A stretch of DNA of 64,000 bases from Akebia trifoliata (GCA_017979445.1 CM030705.1:11260679-11324678), one strand, 5' to 3'; positions 47,701 through 57,610 are shown, numbered from the stretch's first letter. The notes: generated by a model from the letters alone, not told the origin. A program made the numbers and translations.

Positions 47701-50700
47701 AGCCCTGCATTGGAGGAACTCGGAGCCGCCGATGGATTCCTATTGAAAGAAAGACAACCTGGCCTTCTAGGGCTAATTTGAACTCAACTGAACTTGATAT
47801 TCATGGTAATTTTATGCTCTTTTACTTAATCTTTTCTTTCCCTGTTTATAATAGGCTTTAGTGTGAAGGTAGGGTTTTGATCTGAGGTCTATGGTATTAC
47901 CTTACTATGCACTGACTTTATCACCTCATCAACTTCTCATATCTATTAATGATTTCATGCTTATTAGGTGTACATTCAGAAGTTTTTACAGAGGATGCCC
48001 TAAGCTGGAAATTAGCAGTTCGTAATTATTGGACTCTGCTCTCACCCCTTATATTCTCGGATCATCCAAAGAGACCTGGTGATGAGGATCCTTCTCCACC
48101 GTTTAACATGCTCAGAAATGTCCTAGACATGAATGCTAGATTTGGAGGTTTTAATTCTGCTTTATTGGAAGCCGGGAAAACTGTGTGGGTCATGAATGTT
48201 GTCCCTACCAGTGGCCCGAACTACCTTCCCCTAATCCTCGATAGGGGATTCATTGGTGTGTTGCATGATTGGTACGTGTTGCTTTCTCTCTATTTCTTGT
48301 ACCATGAAGTTCTAAGAATCTAGATGCGTTTCATTTGCTAGTCACTCTCTCATACTAATTATGCTTTCCTATCTTTATTTTATACTAATTGGAATTTTTG
48401 ATCCAGGTGTGAAGCATTTCCAACGTACCCCAGAACTTATGACATGGTGCAAGCAGAGGGACTCCTATCACTTGAAACCAGTCAGCAACGCAGGTGCACC
48501 ATGCTTGATTTATTCGTGGAGATAGATCGGCTTCTGCGTCCAGAGGTACTTTTTCCTATCATAGCTCTTTTTCATTTAAATACCTGATTTCATGGAGCAT
48601 TCTTATTCTTCTTGATGCTAATGTAATGCACAGCTAATGTTGAAGGAGTACGTTAATTAATTGGATGTGTGGACTAACTGCTACGTAACTTCATTAATTA
48701 TATGACATTGTTTGAAAACGATGCTACGAAGGTATTAAATTTCGGTTTCAGTGTCTATTTCTGTTATGGAAATATTTTGCCCATTATTGAAATAACAATA
48801 AATTTCATAGAAATGTTTCTGGAATGATGGAAATATTGATAAATTTTTCATTGAAATGGTAGGAAATAATAAAATTAACATGGATAGTCACTCATAAGTC
48901 ATCAAACTATAGTAAACACTGTATGGGTTGGAAATGAAGATCAATAGTGCTTCGTTTTGCATTGGCTTTCGTATTTGAGAGCTCGACAACCAAAAACAAC
49001 AGTATTGTACATAGAAATAAGAATGCTAATATCTTATTAACTACATATACCCTCACATTAAGACACTTGCTTAAATAAACAAACTAGTACATTATACATT
49101 ATTGTATTTTATTAAAAAAATTAAAATGCTTGTGAACAATTAATAATTAAATAGTCAAGTTATTAGAATATGGACAATTGTAGGTGGGTCCTTATTATGA
49201 ACATGTTAATATGCTTAGAGTATTCAAAATAAGATAATACACGAATATCTAATAATAATAATGATTTGTTTCTTTAATAAATATATATTATGAGTAATTT
49301 ACATGTCCTTTCTACTAGTAGGTCATATTTTCTTTTTCTATTTTTATAAATTTTATCATTAATTTTTGAATGAATAATTTTTCTGTGAAAAAATATTTTT
49401 GTTGGTTTTTATTGGCCACCAAATATTTCCATTGAAATCTTGCATTTTTATATTTGAAATTTGATGATTATTTATATTGAAATTTACCATTCACTGAAAT
49501 ATTTTTTGAAATGAAAAGTGATTTCCTATATATATATAACTGTTAAATTTCTTGTCAAGCCTTGCAGAAATGGAAATATTTTGTTATATTTTGTGGAAAT
49601 ATATCAATATTAATACTATGGATGCTACCCCCTTTTTTTGGTAGGTAAACAGATTAGTGGTTGGGTATTAGTAGGTGAAGGCGGGTTTTGAACCCAATTC
49701 CCTGGTATCAACAGTCATAGACTTTAACCAACTCAGTAAGGTGGCACATAGGAAACTTGTTAGTTCGAACTTACTAACCCAAGTCGGTTTTGTTAGTTTG
49801 AGCCAATGGAATTGAGTTGAGTGATGCTTAAGAAGACAACATTGGGAACATGTTAGTTCATACTAACGAAGTCAAGCTTGTGACCATTAGGGTCAAGCTT
49901 ATGTAGCCAACAGGTCTGAATATAGGGCTTTTATGGAAAATGCATGTAGGGCGCATGTAGCAAATGCACATGCAACCAGCGGGGAGGAGTATATGCATTG
50001 AATGCATGATCTCACATGACTTGTTAGTTTGAATTAATGTAAAATAAGAGTATGCATAGGGCACTAGCTCATGTGACCAGAGGGGTTCAAGCGTACACAA
50101 CCAATGGGACCTAGCCTCAATGGGGATAAATTTAGCAAATCTACATTCATGCAATCAACTAGGTCAAGTATAAGGATCATATAGGAATGTGCATAAGGGG
50201 TCTAGTATAGTCACTTAAGGCTTGTCATATTGGGGGGATTCCCCAATTGAAGGATGCACATTTTTTTGTTAGATTAGAGTCTATGCCAATGATGGTGAAT
50301 GCATTGAGATATGTGCAAACATGCTATTTTAAAAGTTGATATGAGGAGAGGCTCGCTCAAAGGGGATCTCTCGAAGAGAGCTTTAATTCCAGTGACCACT
50401 AGGTCATCCTATTTATGGTGAGTTACATGTAAAAGGTTATAATGCCCCAATTGTTGTACTTAGACTCGGGGGTGGAGCCACATAGGGGCTATAGCCCCCA
50501 TTGAAGTTTGAGAGATTTATCAGCAGACATGTTGCATTTTTATTATATAAAAAAAAATCCCTTGGAGTTCTGACAACTCCAAAGGAACCTTACTTTTCAA
50601 GTTTGTTACCTAACAAAACTTGGAGTGAGACCCACATCATTTTGAAAGATTAAATACTTCTAGTACCCTCAGTTCTTAAATCAAATACATATTATATCCT

Positions 50701-53700
50701 TTCTCCTCCCAACATCTATTTTCTCTCCAAAACCATGAATCGAATCCAAATAGATATATAATATGAGTATTATCATGAAATCTAGAAAGTTGTGGCATTG
50801 GATCACCAATGTGATCATGTAGGCCCAATGATGATTTTGAGAGAAAGAATTAATGTAAGAGGAGAGTGGATATAATAGGGGTATTTGTGGGCCTGTAAAC
50901 GGATCTTTATCAAATTGAATACAAATGCATCCGAATTCAAATTTGAATCCCAAAAAAAAAAAAAATTCTAAATCTGACCAATATTGTGAACATATATGTG
51001 AATTCGAATCTGATTAGCTTATCGGATATCCGATAATATTTGATTTGATTCAATGCGATTTGAGGCCCTCATCTTTCACAGTTCAACCTGTACAAAAAAA
51101 AAACCTTAATTTTTTTTGGGAAACAAATTGAGGATTTTTTGGCTTGGAGATAAAAATCAAAGTGGATTGAAGTTGAAGATGAGAATAGGAAGTGCTTAAA
51201 GATGAGGGATTGATGGTAGATAAATCCAGTTTTTTTTTTTTTTACTTGAGGTTGAGGAGAGAAGAGAGAGAGAGAGAGAGACTTACTAGTTGTTGCCTCG
51301 TCGGAGAAGAGCTAAAGGATGATCCATTTGTGGGAGAAAAAAAAAGGTTTTTTTGGATAATCTTGAATTTTAGAAAGAGAAAGAGATGAGGGATTACTTG
51401 GAGTCACCGGAGAAGATGCTCCCAAACCCTAAGTCGAGAATGAAAAGGAAAGGAAGATATCTGTGATTTCGAATTGCCAAGTTAAAAAAAGGGTTTTTAT
51501 TTATGTAATATACAAATATAATTACTATATGCATAATCTAAATTGAATCAGATTGGATGTATCAATATCTGAATCCGTGCCCGAATTGTAAATAGTATAT
51601 GAATTCGAATCTGATATCCAAAATTTTCGGATAATATCCGAAATTTCGAATACGAATTCAAATCAGGTTTGGATTTTTGACTATCTATTGAAAGGCCTAG
51701 GTGTTTGATTTAAAGAATGAGGGTATTATAGGTATTTAATCTTTTTAAAGTATGTGGGTCCCACTCTAAGGTTTGTTGGATAGCAAACTTGATAAAGTGA
51801 GGTTCTCTTGGAGTTGTTAGAACTCCCAAGGGAGTTTTTGTAATAAAAAATGTAACTATGAGGTTTGTTTGGTAAATCTCTCAAAAAAGAAAAAACAATT
51901 GAAGTTCCATTCTATGCAAGAAATAAGGTTCATAGAGGCGTATTTTACTGCCCCTAAATAGACCAAAATGCATAGATTTATCCGATGTTAATTTCAAAAA
52001 TAAAAAATAGGTTATTGAGGAGGATATTTCCGCTGGAATATACCATAAATATATTATATAAAAAAAAAAACATAAGTTCTATAGAGGCGGAGATATAAAA
52101 GTAATATTTAAAAAAATAAATAGATAATAGGATGTCGATATTAGTATTAAATACCATGTTTCTAGTCAGTCTACCTCAATGTCGAGTGGTCTTTGAATGA
52201 CTAATGTTTCTCATATTCCAAGGTTCAATTTGTTAAAAATCCATTGTTTTGCAACTAAACAGTGATGAGCCCAACATTCGCATAGAAGGAAGCCAAGATT
52301 ATTGATCAACCATCGTTAGCATTTAGCCCCCACTGGCATTAAAACCTGGCTCTGCCCCTTAGACTCGGTTGTATTGACATGTGTTAGGTCTTGATCACAT
52401 GTAGCAGGAGTTGCTGCCTTGTCACGCTATGCCTTGTGTGATGCTCTGGAGCGCATGTTCTCGTCATTGATAAATGTCCATTACGTGTCCCTAATGCAAA
52501 GAGAACAATATTGGTAACACGAAAGGTTGACATTCATGGTATCTCCATGGCATTTCTATAGCATGCCATGTGACTTATCCATCATGTTGCATGTCACCTT
52601 GCATGGCGATGTTGGGTGCAACTAGGCATGCACACGGCTTTTTTGTAGCACGACAGCTGACTTAATTAGATTGATGCACCTGGCAATCCACACAGTGGTT
52701 TGAGTGGGCGTGCACCTGGCATTTTGTGTTAGCTTGGGCGAAGTCCAAGATCCACTATCTGCTGTTGCGGGGGTGGGGGGGTCTGATTATACATGCACTT
52801 GTCATTTTGTTCCAGGTGACTTGGGGTCCAAAATACACCATCTTCAAAGAATATGGTACAATAGGACATTTAGAAATAATGGAAATTAAATGCTTCTTAC
52901 CAAACCATACTGGCTTCTTGATGCTTTTTGGGCATATTCTTTCTATTGTGAGTGTGTATTCTTTAAATATTTATGGAATTTATTAAACCTTTTTAATTCG
53001 TTGTTAAATAATCTCAGCATTTAATTTTTATCCACCTGAGCATGTGAAGTCATGATTTTTTGCAAAATTAGCCTTTGCATATCAAGAAAGTCAAGTCTGT
53101 TGGAGATACTCTTCGGCATGTCTTCTCTAGTTTGTTACATGACACGTTTGTTTTGGGTAGTTAAGCTGTGTTGTACAATTGAAGGTGAATTTGGAGTAGG
53201 TAGTAACATAGTAGATAATATTTCTATACATAATATCCAAATCAATATCCTTCATCTTTAGCATGTTTTGGAGGGAAAATCTCATTTTAGATTTCCTGAT
53301 TTGATTTATACTTTCCAATGACGTCTAGTCTATATATATTGCACCAAATGGCATACAGTGATGTTGTGAGTAAGGTTTAAAATCTTATCTTGAGGCAGTT
53401 TTGAGTAAAACAGGAAAGCCAAGATGGTCTGGACCCAACATTCCAAAAACATTTTGAATCCAAAAAATACCCAAAACATTCAATGTTTTGGCGTTTGTTT
53501 CATTCCGGTCTCATCTGAAATTGGAATGTTCTGCCAAGAAATCCTGGAATGGAAAGAAACTTAGAACCATGGTCATAAAGAGCTTTTTTTTTTTTTTTTC
53601 ATGAACAAATTCTAGATCTATAGAGTTCATAAATTACATCTGAGAATGGTCTACAAAGTTTTGCGCATGAAGGGCTTGAGACTCCGATGTTTGTCATAAA

Positions 53701-54110
53701 TGAGGGCTTCATCTGATAGATTTTTGTCTTTTGGTCTGAATGACTTCATCAAATTGTTGCAAATTGGAATTGTAGACTGTACCACCCTTCAGTCCAATCA
53801 GTGGGATGCCCCTCTTTAAGGCTGACCATATTTTAACTGCATAAAATTGTCAGACTTGTATGAATCATATATCAGAGAATTCCAGAACTGCTATGATACC
53901 TTACTTATATCTTGTTTTTGAAAATCTAAAAAAAAAAAAATTGTGAGTCGTGTGCAGGGTTGGGTGATACTCCGTGACTCAGCTCCTCTCATTGAAACAG
54001 CCAGAGCTCTTGCAACAAGGTTGAGATGGGATGCACGAGTGGTGGGGATTGAGAGTAATAGTGAGGAAAGACTCCTCATCTGCCAGAAACCTTTCTTTAA
54101 GAAAAATTGA
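38730..54110 (+). CDS. QUA2: QUA2/TSD2-type pectin methyltransferase, eight exons, frameshift in exon 1
   Basis: Putative SAM-dependent methyltransferase (Methyltransf_29/DUF248), Golgi type II membrane protein needed for homogalacturonan and cell adhesion in Arabidopsis (QUA2/TSD2/OSU1). Exons: 38730-39456, 39548-39680, 40780-41020, 45469-45694, 47630-47805, 47968-48271, 48407-48545, 53958-54110. All borders are GT-AG and phases agree. Start [17 protein letters not shown]. Transmembrane segment at about residues 93-116 ([20 protein letters not shown]). [10 protein letters not shown] near 180. SAM motif [16 protein letters not shown] opens exon 3. [15 protein letters not shown] in exon 4, [20 protein letters not shown] in exon 5, [19 protein letters not shown] in exon 6, EIDRLLRPE in exon 7, C-terminus [12 protein letters not shown]. 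After ENLS (39261-39269) homology moves to the -1 frame ([14 protein letters not shown], then [12 protein letters not shown]). As given, translation ends at 39410 after 226 residues. The exon total is 2099 bases, one short of 699 codons plus stop; Arabidopsis QUA2 has 684 residues. Confidence 0.93.
41989..42335 (+). mobile_element. Possible solo LTR in QUA2 intron 3
   Basis: A T-rich stretch with TGTAATTATTTAGG at its left, then TTTCTTTATATATAGATTGTATTAGG and an AATGAAGAGAATG segment, the usual look of a copia-type LTR R/U5 region. No partner LTR, primer-binding site or target duplication could be shown. Weak call. Confidence 0.3.
42523..42715. repeat. TTCTTGA minisatellite in QUA2 intron 3
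   Basis: About 20 imperfect units of ttcttga / ttcttgaaa over 190 bp. Non-coding, within an intron. Confidence 0.8.
43200..44108 (+). mobile_element. 5'-truncated LINE in QUA2 intron 3
   Basis: C-terminal L1 ORF2: [12 protein letters not shown] near 43440-43475, [15 protein letters not shown] near 43508-43552, then ICLFIDP / ESTNHLLIH zinc-knuckle sequence near 43640-43670 in two frames, and an A-run at about 44100-44108 as the 3' end. Same sense as the gene. Many frame changes. Resembles the zf-RVT part of the LINE at 1-6695. Confidence 0.8.
45785..45915 (+). mobile_element. tRNA-derived SINE (family E) in QUA2 intron 4
   Basis: Begins cttagctaagctaagttggt (A-box-like, as in the D-arm of a tRNA), has gggttcaaaaccc at the B-box position, then ccgccttcacctctgctggc and an A-rich end tgcccaagaaaag. 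About 130 bp. Shares body and tail with the copies at 49632 (minus), 58505, 61028 and 21258 (minus). Confidence 0.7.
46191..47420 (+). mobile_element. Tandem TRIM-type LTR retrotransposon, three LTR starts
   Basis: LTR copies begin tgtcgagtttagtcccacat at 46191 and tgttgagtttagtcccacat at 47209, and both continue CGGACACTCATT and GGGCCTCTCCA. A third start, tgttgag, lies at 47403 after a purine-rich gtgaggggga tract. After the second LTR comes tgatatcagagc (47320-47332), a primer-binding site of the initiator tRNA-Met type. LTRs are about 115 bp and internals about 80 bp, so the unit is a TRIM with no coding capacity. The first LTR is split by a MITE at 46287-47100. Lies in QUA2 intron 4. Confidence 0.65.
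46287..47100. mobile_element. MITE family G, copy 1, inside a TRIM LTR
   Basis: It interrupts the LTR after ttttgagttgga, and the LTR resumes ggttggacctccaaac at about 47101. Ends: agtactaaattttgacatat and the reverse complement of the right end, ggtattaaatttcaatttta. Subterminal sequence is full of GGAAATATTTC/CACGAAATA motifs. The gttgga on both sides is probably target duplication. Related to 48728-49617. Confidence 0.65.
48728..49617. mobile_element. MITE family G, copy 2, in QUA2 intron 7
   Basis: The left end ggtattaaatttcggtttca matches the reverse complement of the right end of copy 1 (ggtattaaatttcaatttta). GGAAATATT motifs recur through both. gatgctac stands before the left end (48720-48727) and again after the right end (near 49621-49628), an 8-bp target duplication. 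Together with the TIRs this points to a hAT- or MULE-type non-autonomous element. Confidence 0.7.
49632..49752 (-). mobile_element. tRNA-derived SINE (family E), minus strand, QUA2 intron 7
   Basis: On the minus strand: ttactgagttggttaaagtc (A-box region), gggttcaaaacccgccttca (B-box then body), ending with A-rich taccaaaaaaagg. It sits immediately next to MITE family G copy 2. Confidence 0.65.
49760..50455. other. QUA2 intron 7, unassigned
   Basis: Contains repeated GTTAGTT / AACTAAC and ATGCACATG motifs but no clean terminal structure. No exon. Confidence 0.35.
50531..51856. mobile_element. Inverted-repeat element, middle layer of the nest
   Basis: Left arm gttgcatttttattatat, then cccttggagttctgaca and aaggaaccttactttt. 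The reverse complement of the right arm gives gttacattttttattac, cccttgggagttctaaca and agagaacctcacttta. Both arms also share TTTGTTACCTAACAAA / TTTGCTATCCAACAAA and GTGAGACCCACAT-type blocks. A related fragment lies at 32510-32620. Exact ends uncertain. Confidence 0.65.
50888..51703. mobile_element. Inverted-repeat element family A, copy 2, inner layer of the nest
   Basis: The reverse complement of its right end (taggcctttcaatagatagt, then AAAAATCCAAACCTGATT) matches the left end of the element at 521-1314. The left end is gggcctgtaaacggatct. GATATCCGATAATAT-type motifs fill both subterminal regions. The interior holds a (GA)n run at 51268-51281 and a stretch that lacks stops by chance. Confidence 0.65.
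52370..53380. other. QUA2 intron 7, unassigned
   Basis: Somewhat less AT-rich up to 52800 with several TGCATG / CATGTG motifs. The frames at 52704-52986 have no family signature. Probably an old element. Confidence 0.35.
53385..53600. repeat. Dispersed repeat shared with 20975-21170, plus poly(T)
   Basis: caatgttttggcgtttgttt and cttagaaccatgg match the region at 20975-21170 in order. An 18-base T-run follows at 53584-53600. Class unknown. Confidence 0.45.
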
Positions 54111-54640
54111 AGTAAAACACGAATTCTGAAGGAAGTAAACCTGAGAACATACATATTCGTTGATTTCTCGATATTAGTTTATAATCCTAAAGTTGCACCG
54201 TGAATGGGAGAAATGGAATTTTTTTTTTTGTGGCCGAAACAGAAAGAGAACCAAACTGCATATAAAGAGAGGAAACCAAGAGGATTACCATGGCCGACAC
54301 GATCACAAACTCCTATGGAACCGCAAGGTGTCCACAGGGCCTTGTAATTAAGGGGGGAAAATCATGGAGAATAGAATAAATTTAATTTTGAATGTCTTGT
54401 TTTCATTAAATTACTACATTACAACGACGATGATTTAGATTGTCAAGAAATTACAGAATAAGTAAGTGATGCTTGCTGTAGTATATATGTCAATGCATTT
54501 ATGTGGAGAAATTCTTTTGTTCTTTTGCAGAGTTCCTTCCTTGTAAACCTCTATCTGCACTGTAGAACACTCTTTTTCATTGTTTAGAATATGAGAACTT
54601 TAAAGCCAATATATGAGACCAGAGTGATTGGGGGCTGTGA
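54111..54640 (+). other. QUA2 3' UTR and flank
   Basis: Non-coding after the QUA2 stop. AATAAA occurs at 54375-54380 as a possible polyadenylation signal. A T-run at 54219-54228 and the sequence after it look like a retroposon tail. Confidence 0.4.
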
Positions 54641-54969
54641 TAACAAGGATTTAAGAGGCAATGCATTGGTTCTCCGTAATAATATATTCAGAGACAATAC
54701 AGTTCATGGTCAATGTTTTGTTCATCACCCTATACATTTGGAGTTGATGTGAAACTTTTAACCATGGTTTATTAGCTAAGGCGATATCTTTCACCATTGA
54801 TTCTGTTGGATGAGACAGTATGGCAAGCTAATTTATTAGCTAGCAATTTCTCCATTTCAGAAACATTTTGAGTATAATTAGGGTTTGTCATGCAAAAATT
54901 GGTTCAAACCCTCAATCCAGAGACTCGATTATTTGACTATTTGTGTCAATTTTGGAGAAGTGAACCCGT

Positions 54970-55230
54970 ACTTTTTTTTTTTTTAATAGGTAAAGATAAT
55001 TTCATTAAAAAAAGTGGACGTTGAGAAGATCAAGGCGACAATCCTCCAAAGAAAAGAAGTAAGATTACCCCATATTTACATTACACACCTTCTCCCATCT
55101 AACAAGGAAATCTTCGAAAAAAATGATAGTCTCGATTGCAAATCTGATCTTCATCTACTGAAGAGGAGAGCTCGTAATCATGCTGGCATGTGGAGCATGG
55201 TGGTGTATTACGATTGCAAAGGATAAAGGC
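54970..55230 (-). mobile_element. Probable LINE 3' end, minus strand
   Basis: A T-run at 54971-54984 followed by aataggtaaagataatttca, the mirror of the short oligo(A) plus ACCTATTA-type ending seen on the L1 at 14610 and 44108. About 200 bp of non-coding 3' sequence follow. No reverse-transcriptase motif is left, so the class is inferred. Confidence 0.35.
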
Positions 55231-56029
55231 CCTAACTTTTTGCACCAAAAACACTACTTTTCGCACCAAAAACACCCGAGTGTTTCTGGTGTTTCAATTG
55301 ATAGTTTCGACCAATAATGGGTGGAATAGTTTTGTCTAGGAAAGTTGATGGGTTGTGGCATAAATGGGAGGCACCGTCAAAAAGGAAAGTGGATTTGTTT
55401 GTTAAATACTAGATGATAAAGGGAGCAAAGGAGTTTACACAACTGGGATGATTTGAAGAAAATAAAATCAAATACTTAATACAATGTGAGTGACAAAATG
55501 ACTTATTCCTGTTTGGATAAAAAAGAGAAATAAACTAAGAAATAAGTAATTTTGTGAGAAAGTAACTTTTAAAAAATAGAGTAGAAAATAATTTTTATTT
55601 TACTTTTCAGAAAGTTAGGATTCAGATTTTTTTACATTTTAAAACTAATTTCCTAAAAATGAATCCAAACAGATTTTATGACTTTTTAACTTACACAAAT
55701 AAAAATTAAAAAGAAAAAAAAGAAAAAGAAAAAAACATTTTTGTGCATCTCCGAACGGGCTCAAATATCAAGTTTCTCATTTGATTGTATATTCATTATT
55801 ACAACTCATGGTAGCTAAAATATAAATATAAATATAAATGCAAGATATTTGTTGATTTTGGTTCTAGGATCACCTATTTCTATTTGTTAAGCCATTGTGA
55901 ATTTCAGTTCTAAGAACTTGGTAACCTAATTGGGCACACTTGTTGACACATAATATATCATATCGGATGATAACGAAATCTACATGTAAGTTTATAATTA
56001 ATATATTAAAAGACGACAACTATCACAAA
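55231..56029. other. Intergenic sequence, one possible MITE
   Basis: cctgtttggataaaaaagag at 55512 and gcatctccgaacgggctc near 55746 could be the two ends of a small decayed element. A-rich between 55700 and 55736. No gene. Confidence 0.3.
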
Positions 56030-56122
56030 CCGACCTTAGCTCAGTTGGTAGAGCGGAGGACTGTAGTGGGAAATTTCCTGTAAGCCATCCTTAGGTCGCT
56101 GGTTCGAATCCGGCAGGTCGGA
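56030..56122 (+). tRNA. tRNA-Tyr(GUA): Nuclear tRNA-Tyr (GUA) with intron
   Basis: The acceptor stem CCGACCT pairs with AGGTCGG (56115-56121), followed by discriminator A at 56122. The D-arm A-box TAGCTCAGTTGG and the B-box GGTTCGAATCC are both canonical. Anticodon stem GAGGA/TCCTT, anticodon GTA at 56063-56065. A 20-base intron (56067-56086) follows G37, the standard place, and pairs partly with the anticodon region. Intron-bearing tRNA-Tyr is normal in plant nuclei. Intact and probably functional, in contrast to the plastid trnY fossil at 35018. Confidence 0.95.
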
Positions 56123-56132
56123 TATAAATCTA

Positions 56133-56142
56133 CTTTTTTTTT
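56133..56142 (+). terminator. Pol III T-run stop for tRNA-Tyr
   Basis: A run of T about 10 bases after the tRNA discriminator, the usual RNA polymerase III termination signal. Confidence 0.6.
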
Positions 56143-56760
56143 CTTTTTGGGTAAATTAAGTTTACTTCTACAATTTTACCTCATTTCCACATCCCTATCT
56201 CTTAACTCTCTCTACAACCTGTTTAAGCCCTTTAATTCAACTTTCCCTTCTCAAAGGTCAATTAATTTGCCTGATATAATGTATTATTTTATCAAAATAT
56301 TTAGATTTTATTAAGCATTTCACCACTTCATCAAAAAAATTCTCATCCTAACATACTTCAGCTTCGTAAATTGGTAAACTTTGTAAGTGATAATAACATT
56401 GTTCGGGGTCCATTACCACCACAAATTATTTTCTAACTTGAAAATTTTCACTTGGTCTGTATTCAATTGAAGTGGTAAGGGCACAAAATCGTTGATAATT
56501 TTTCTTGTGTATCCTATAGAAAAAGATGTATGGTTATGTGCCCTTGCCACATCAGTCGTGTACAAACCGAATGAAAATTTTCGAGTTAGAAAATCACAAG
56601 TCTTCTTAATTAATAGTCATGTGAGGGTGTACCTGTCTTCTAAACTATCAAGGTCATCAACCTATATGATGTGATTGAACAAAGAGAAAATTTGATACGT
56701 GGAAAGCAACCTTATACAATTTGCACGTAGGGCATAGCTAGGATTTTTCCCCTGTCGGGG
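56140..56760. other. Intergenic sequence downstream of tRNA-Tyr
   Basis: AT-rich with T-rich sequence directly after the tRNA (tttttttttc at about 56133-56142), fitting a Pol III stop. cgaaaattttcattcggt-type sequence near 56570 and its complement near 56440 form a loose inverted repeat. No gene. Confidence 0.4.
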
Positions 56761-56767
56761 CAACTAA

Positions 56768-57607
56768 GGGTATGTTTGATTGCATGGAAAGTCACTTTCC
56801 ATGGAATTTGAAATCCATGGAAAATTAGTTGTGGAAAATAGGTAGGGTTGGAAAATCAAATTCCATTGTTTGATTTCGCATGGATAAAATCATGGAAAAA
56901 TATAAGAAAAAAGAAAAAGAGGAGAAGGAGGAAGAAGATGATAGGAGGGGGAGAGGAAGAAGAAGATGACGAGGAAGAGGGAGGGGGGAGGATGTGGCGA
57001 CGAAGGTGGCGGCCACGACGGCGACGAGTACGGTGGTGGCAGCCATGACGGCGACGGCGGCGGTGGCGGCCACGACGGCGATGGTGGCGGCGACGACGGC
57101 AACGACGGTGGCGGCGGTGACGGTGGCGACGGAGGTAAGTGAGGAAGATGGGAGGGAGAACGTGGTGGTAGTGGTGGCGGATGAGGTGAGGGATGGAGAA
57201 GAATGAGAAGAAGAAAGATAGTAGGTGGTCGGAGACGGAGCCGATGGCGACGGCGATGACGACGATGACGAGGTTAGTATAATGGTGATGGTGATGGTGG
57301 TGGTGGTGGTGGTGGTGGTGGTAGTGGTGGTGATTGTGGTGGTGATTGTGGTGGTGGTGGTGATTGTGGTGGTGGTGGTAGTGGTGGTGGTGGTGGTGGT
57401 GGTAGGGAAGAATTGGTGATGGAAAATATGGGTGGATTTCATTTTCCCACCCATATGGGTGGGAAAGTGAAATCCATGATTTAGTGGACTTTTTGAATGG
57501 GGTGGAAAATGAATTCCATTTCCATGTGCAATCAAACACTTGAAAAATATCATTTTCCATGAAAATTGATTTTCCACCCTATTTTCCATGTGCAATCAAA
57601 CATACCC
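56768..57607. mobile_element. PIF/Harbinger-like element with expanded trinucleotide core
   Basis: 840 bp flanked by TAA on both sides (56765-56767 and 57608-57610). TIRs are gggtatgtttgattgcatgg and, reverse-complemented, gggtatgtttgattgcacat. TTTCCATGG / CCATGGAAA motifs fill the subterminal regions. A second, inner end-like sequence (ccatgtgcaatcaaacactt) at about 57520-57541 suggests duplication of the terminus. The core (about 56900-57405) is a purine-rich, then GCG/GGT trinucleotide expansion. The minus-strand frames through it are artefacts of the repeat. Confidence 0.75.
56900..57405. repeat. GGA/GCG/GGT trinucleotide-rich core
   Basis: Starts with GAGGAAGAAG runs, passes through imperfect GGCGACGACGGC units (56995-57140) and ends in nearly pure GGT with scattered GAT (57285-57405). 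The three-base period leaves all frames open on both strands. Confidence 0.9.
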
Positions 57608-57610
57608 TAA

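Larger units (their letters stand above)
50468..52358. mobile_element. hAT non-autonomous element, outer layer of a three-level nest
   Basis: 1891 bp with an exact 8-bp target duplication ttagactc at 50460-50467 and 52359-52366. TIRs are gggggtggagccac on the left and, as reverse complement of the right end, ggggcagagccagg, the GGGG(C/T)GGAGCC signature common in plant hAT elements. Both ends also carry an AGCCCCCA motif. No transposase frame. Lies in QUA2 intron 7 and contains two further elements. Confidence 0.85.

Noticed and set aside
47409..47861. 150-residue frame overlapping QUA2 exon 5, as a separate gene
   Set aside because: Only 47630-47805 is conserved; the rest is TRIM remnant and intron read through.
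57240..57420. Val/Asp-rich frame resembling an acidic domain
   Set aside because: Direct translation of GGTGGTGAT repeats.
56825..57595. Minus-strand frame of 256 residues rich in Thr/Ser, and an overlapping 234-residue His-rich frame
   Set aside because: Both read through a GGT/GCG trinucleotide expansion inside a TIR element. Several frames are open there because the repeat lacks stops, and no domain is present.
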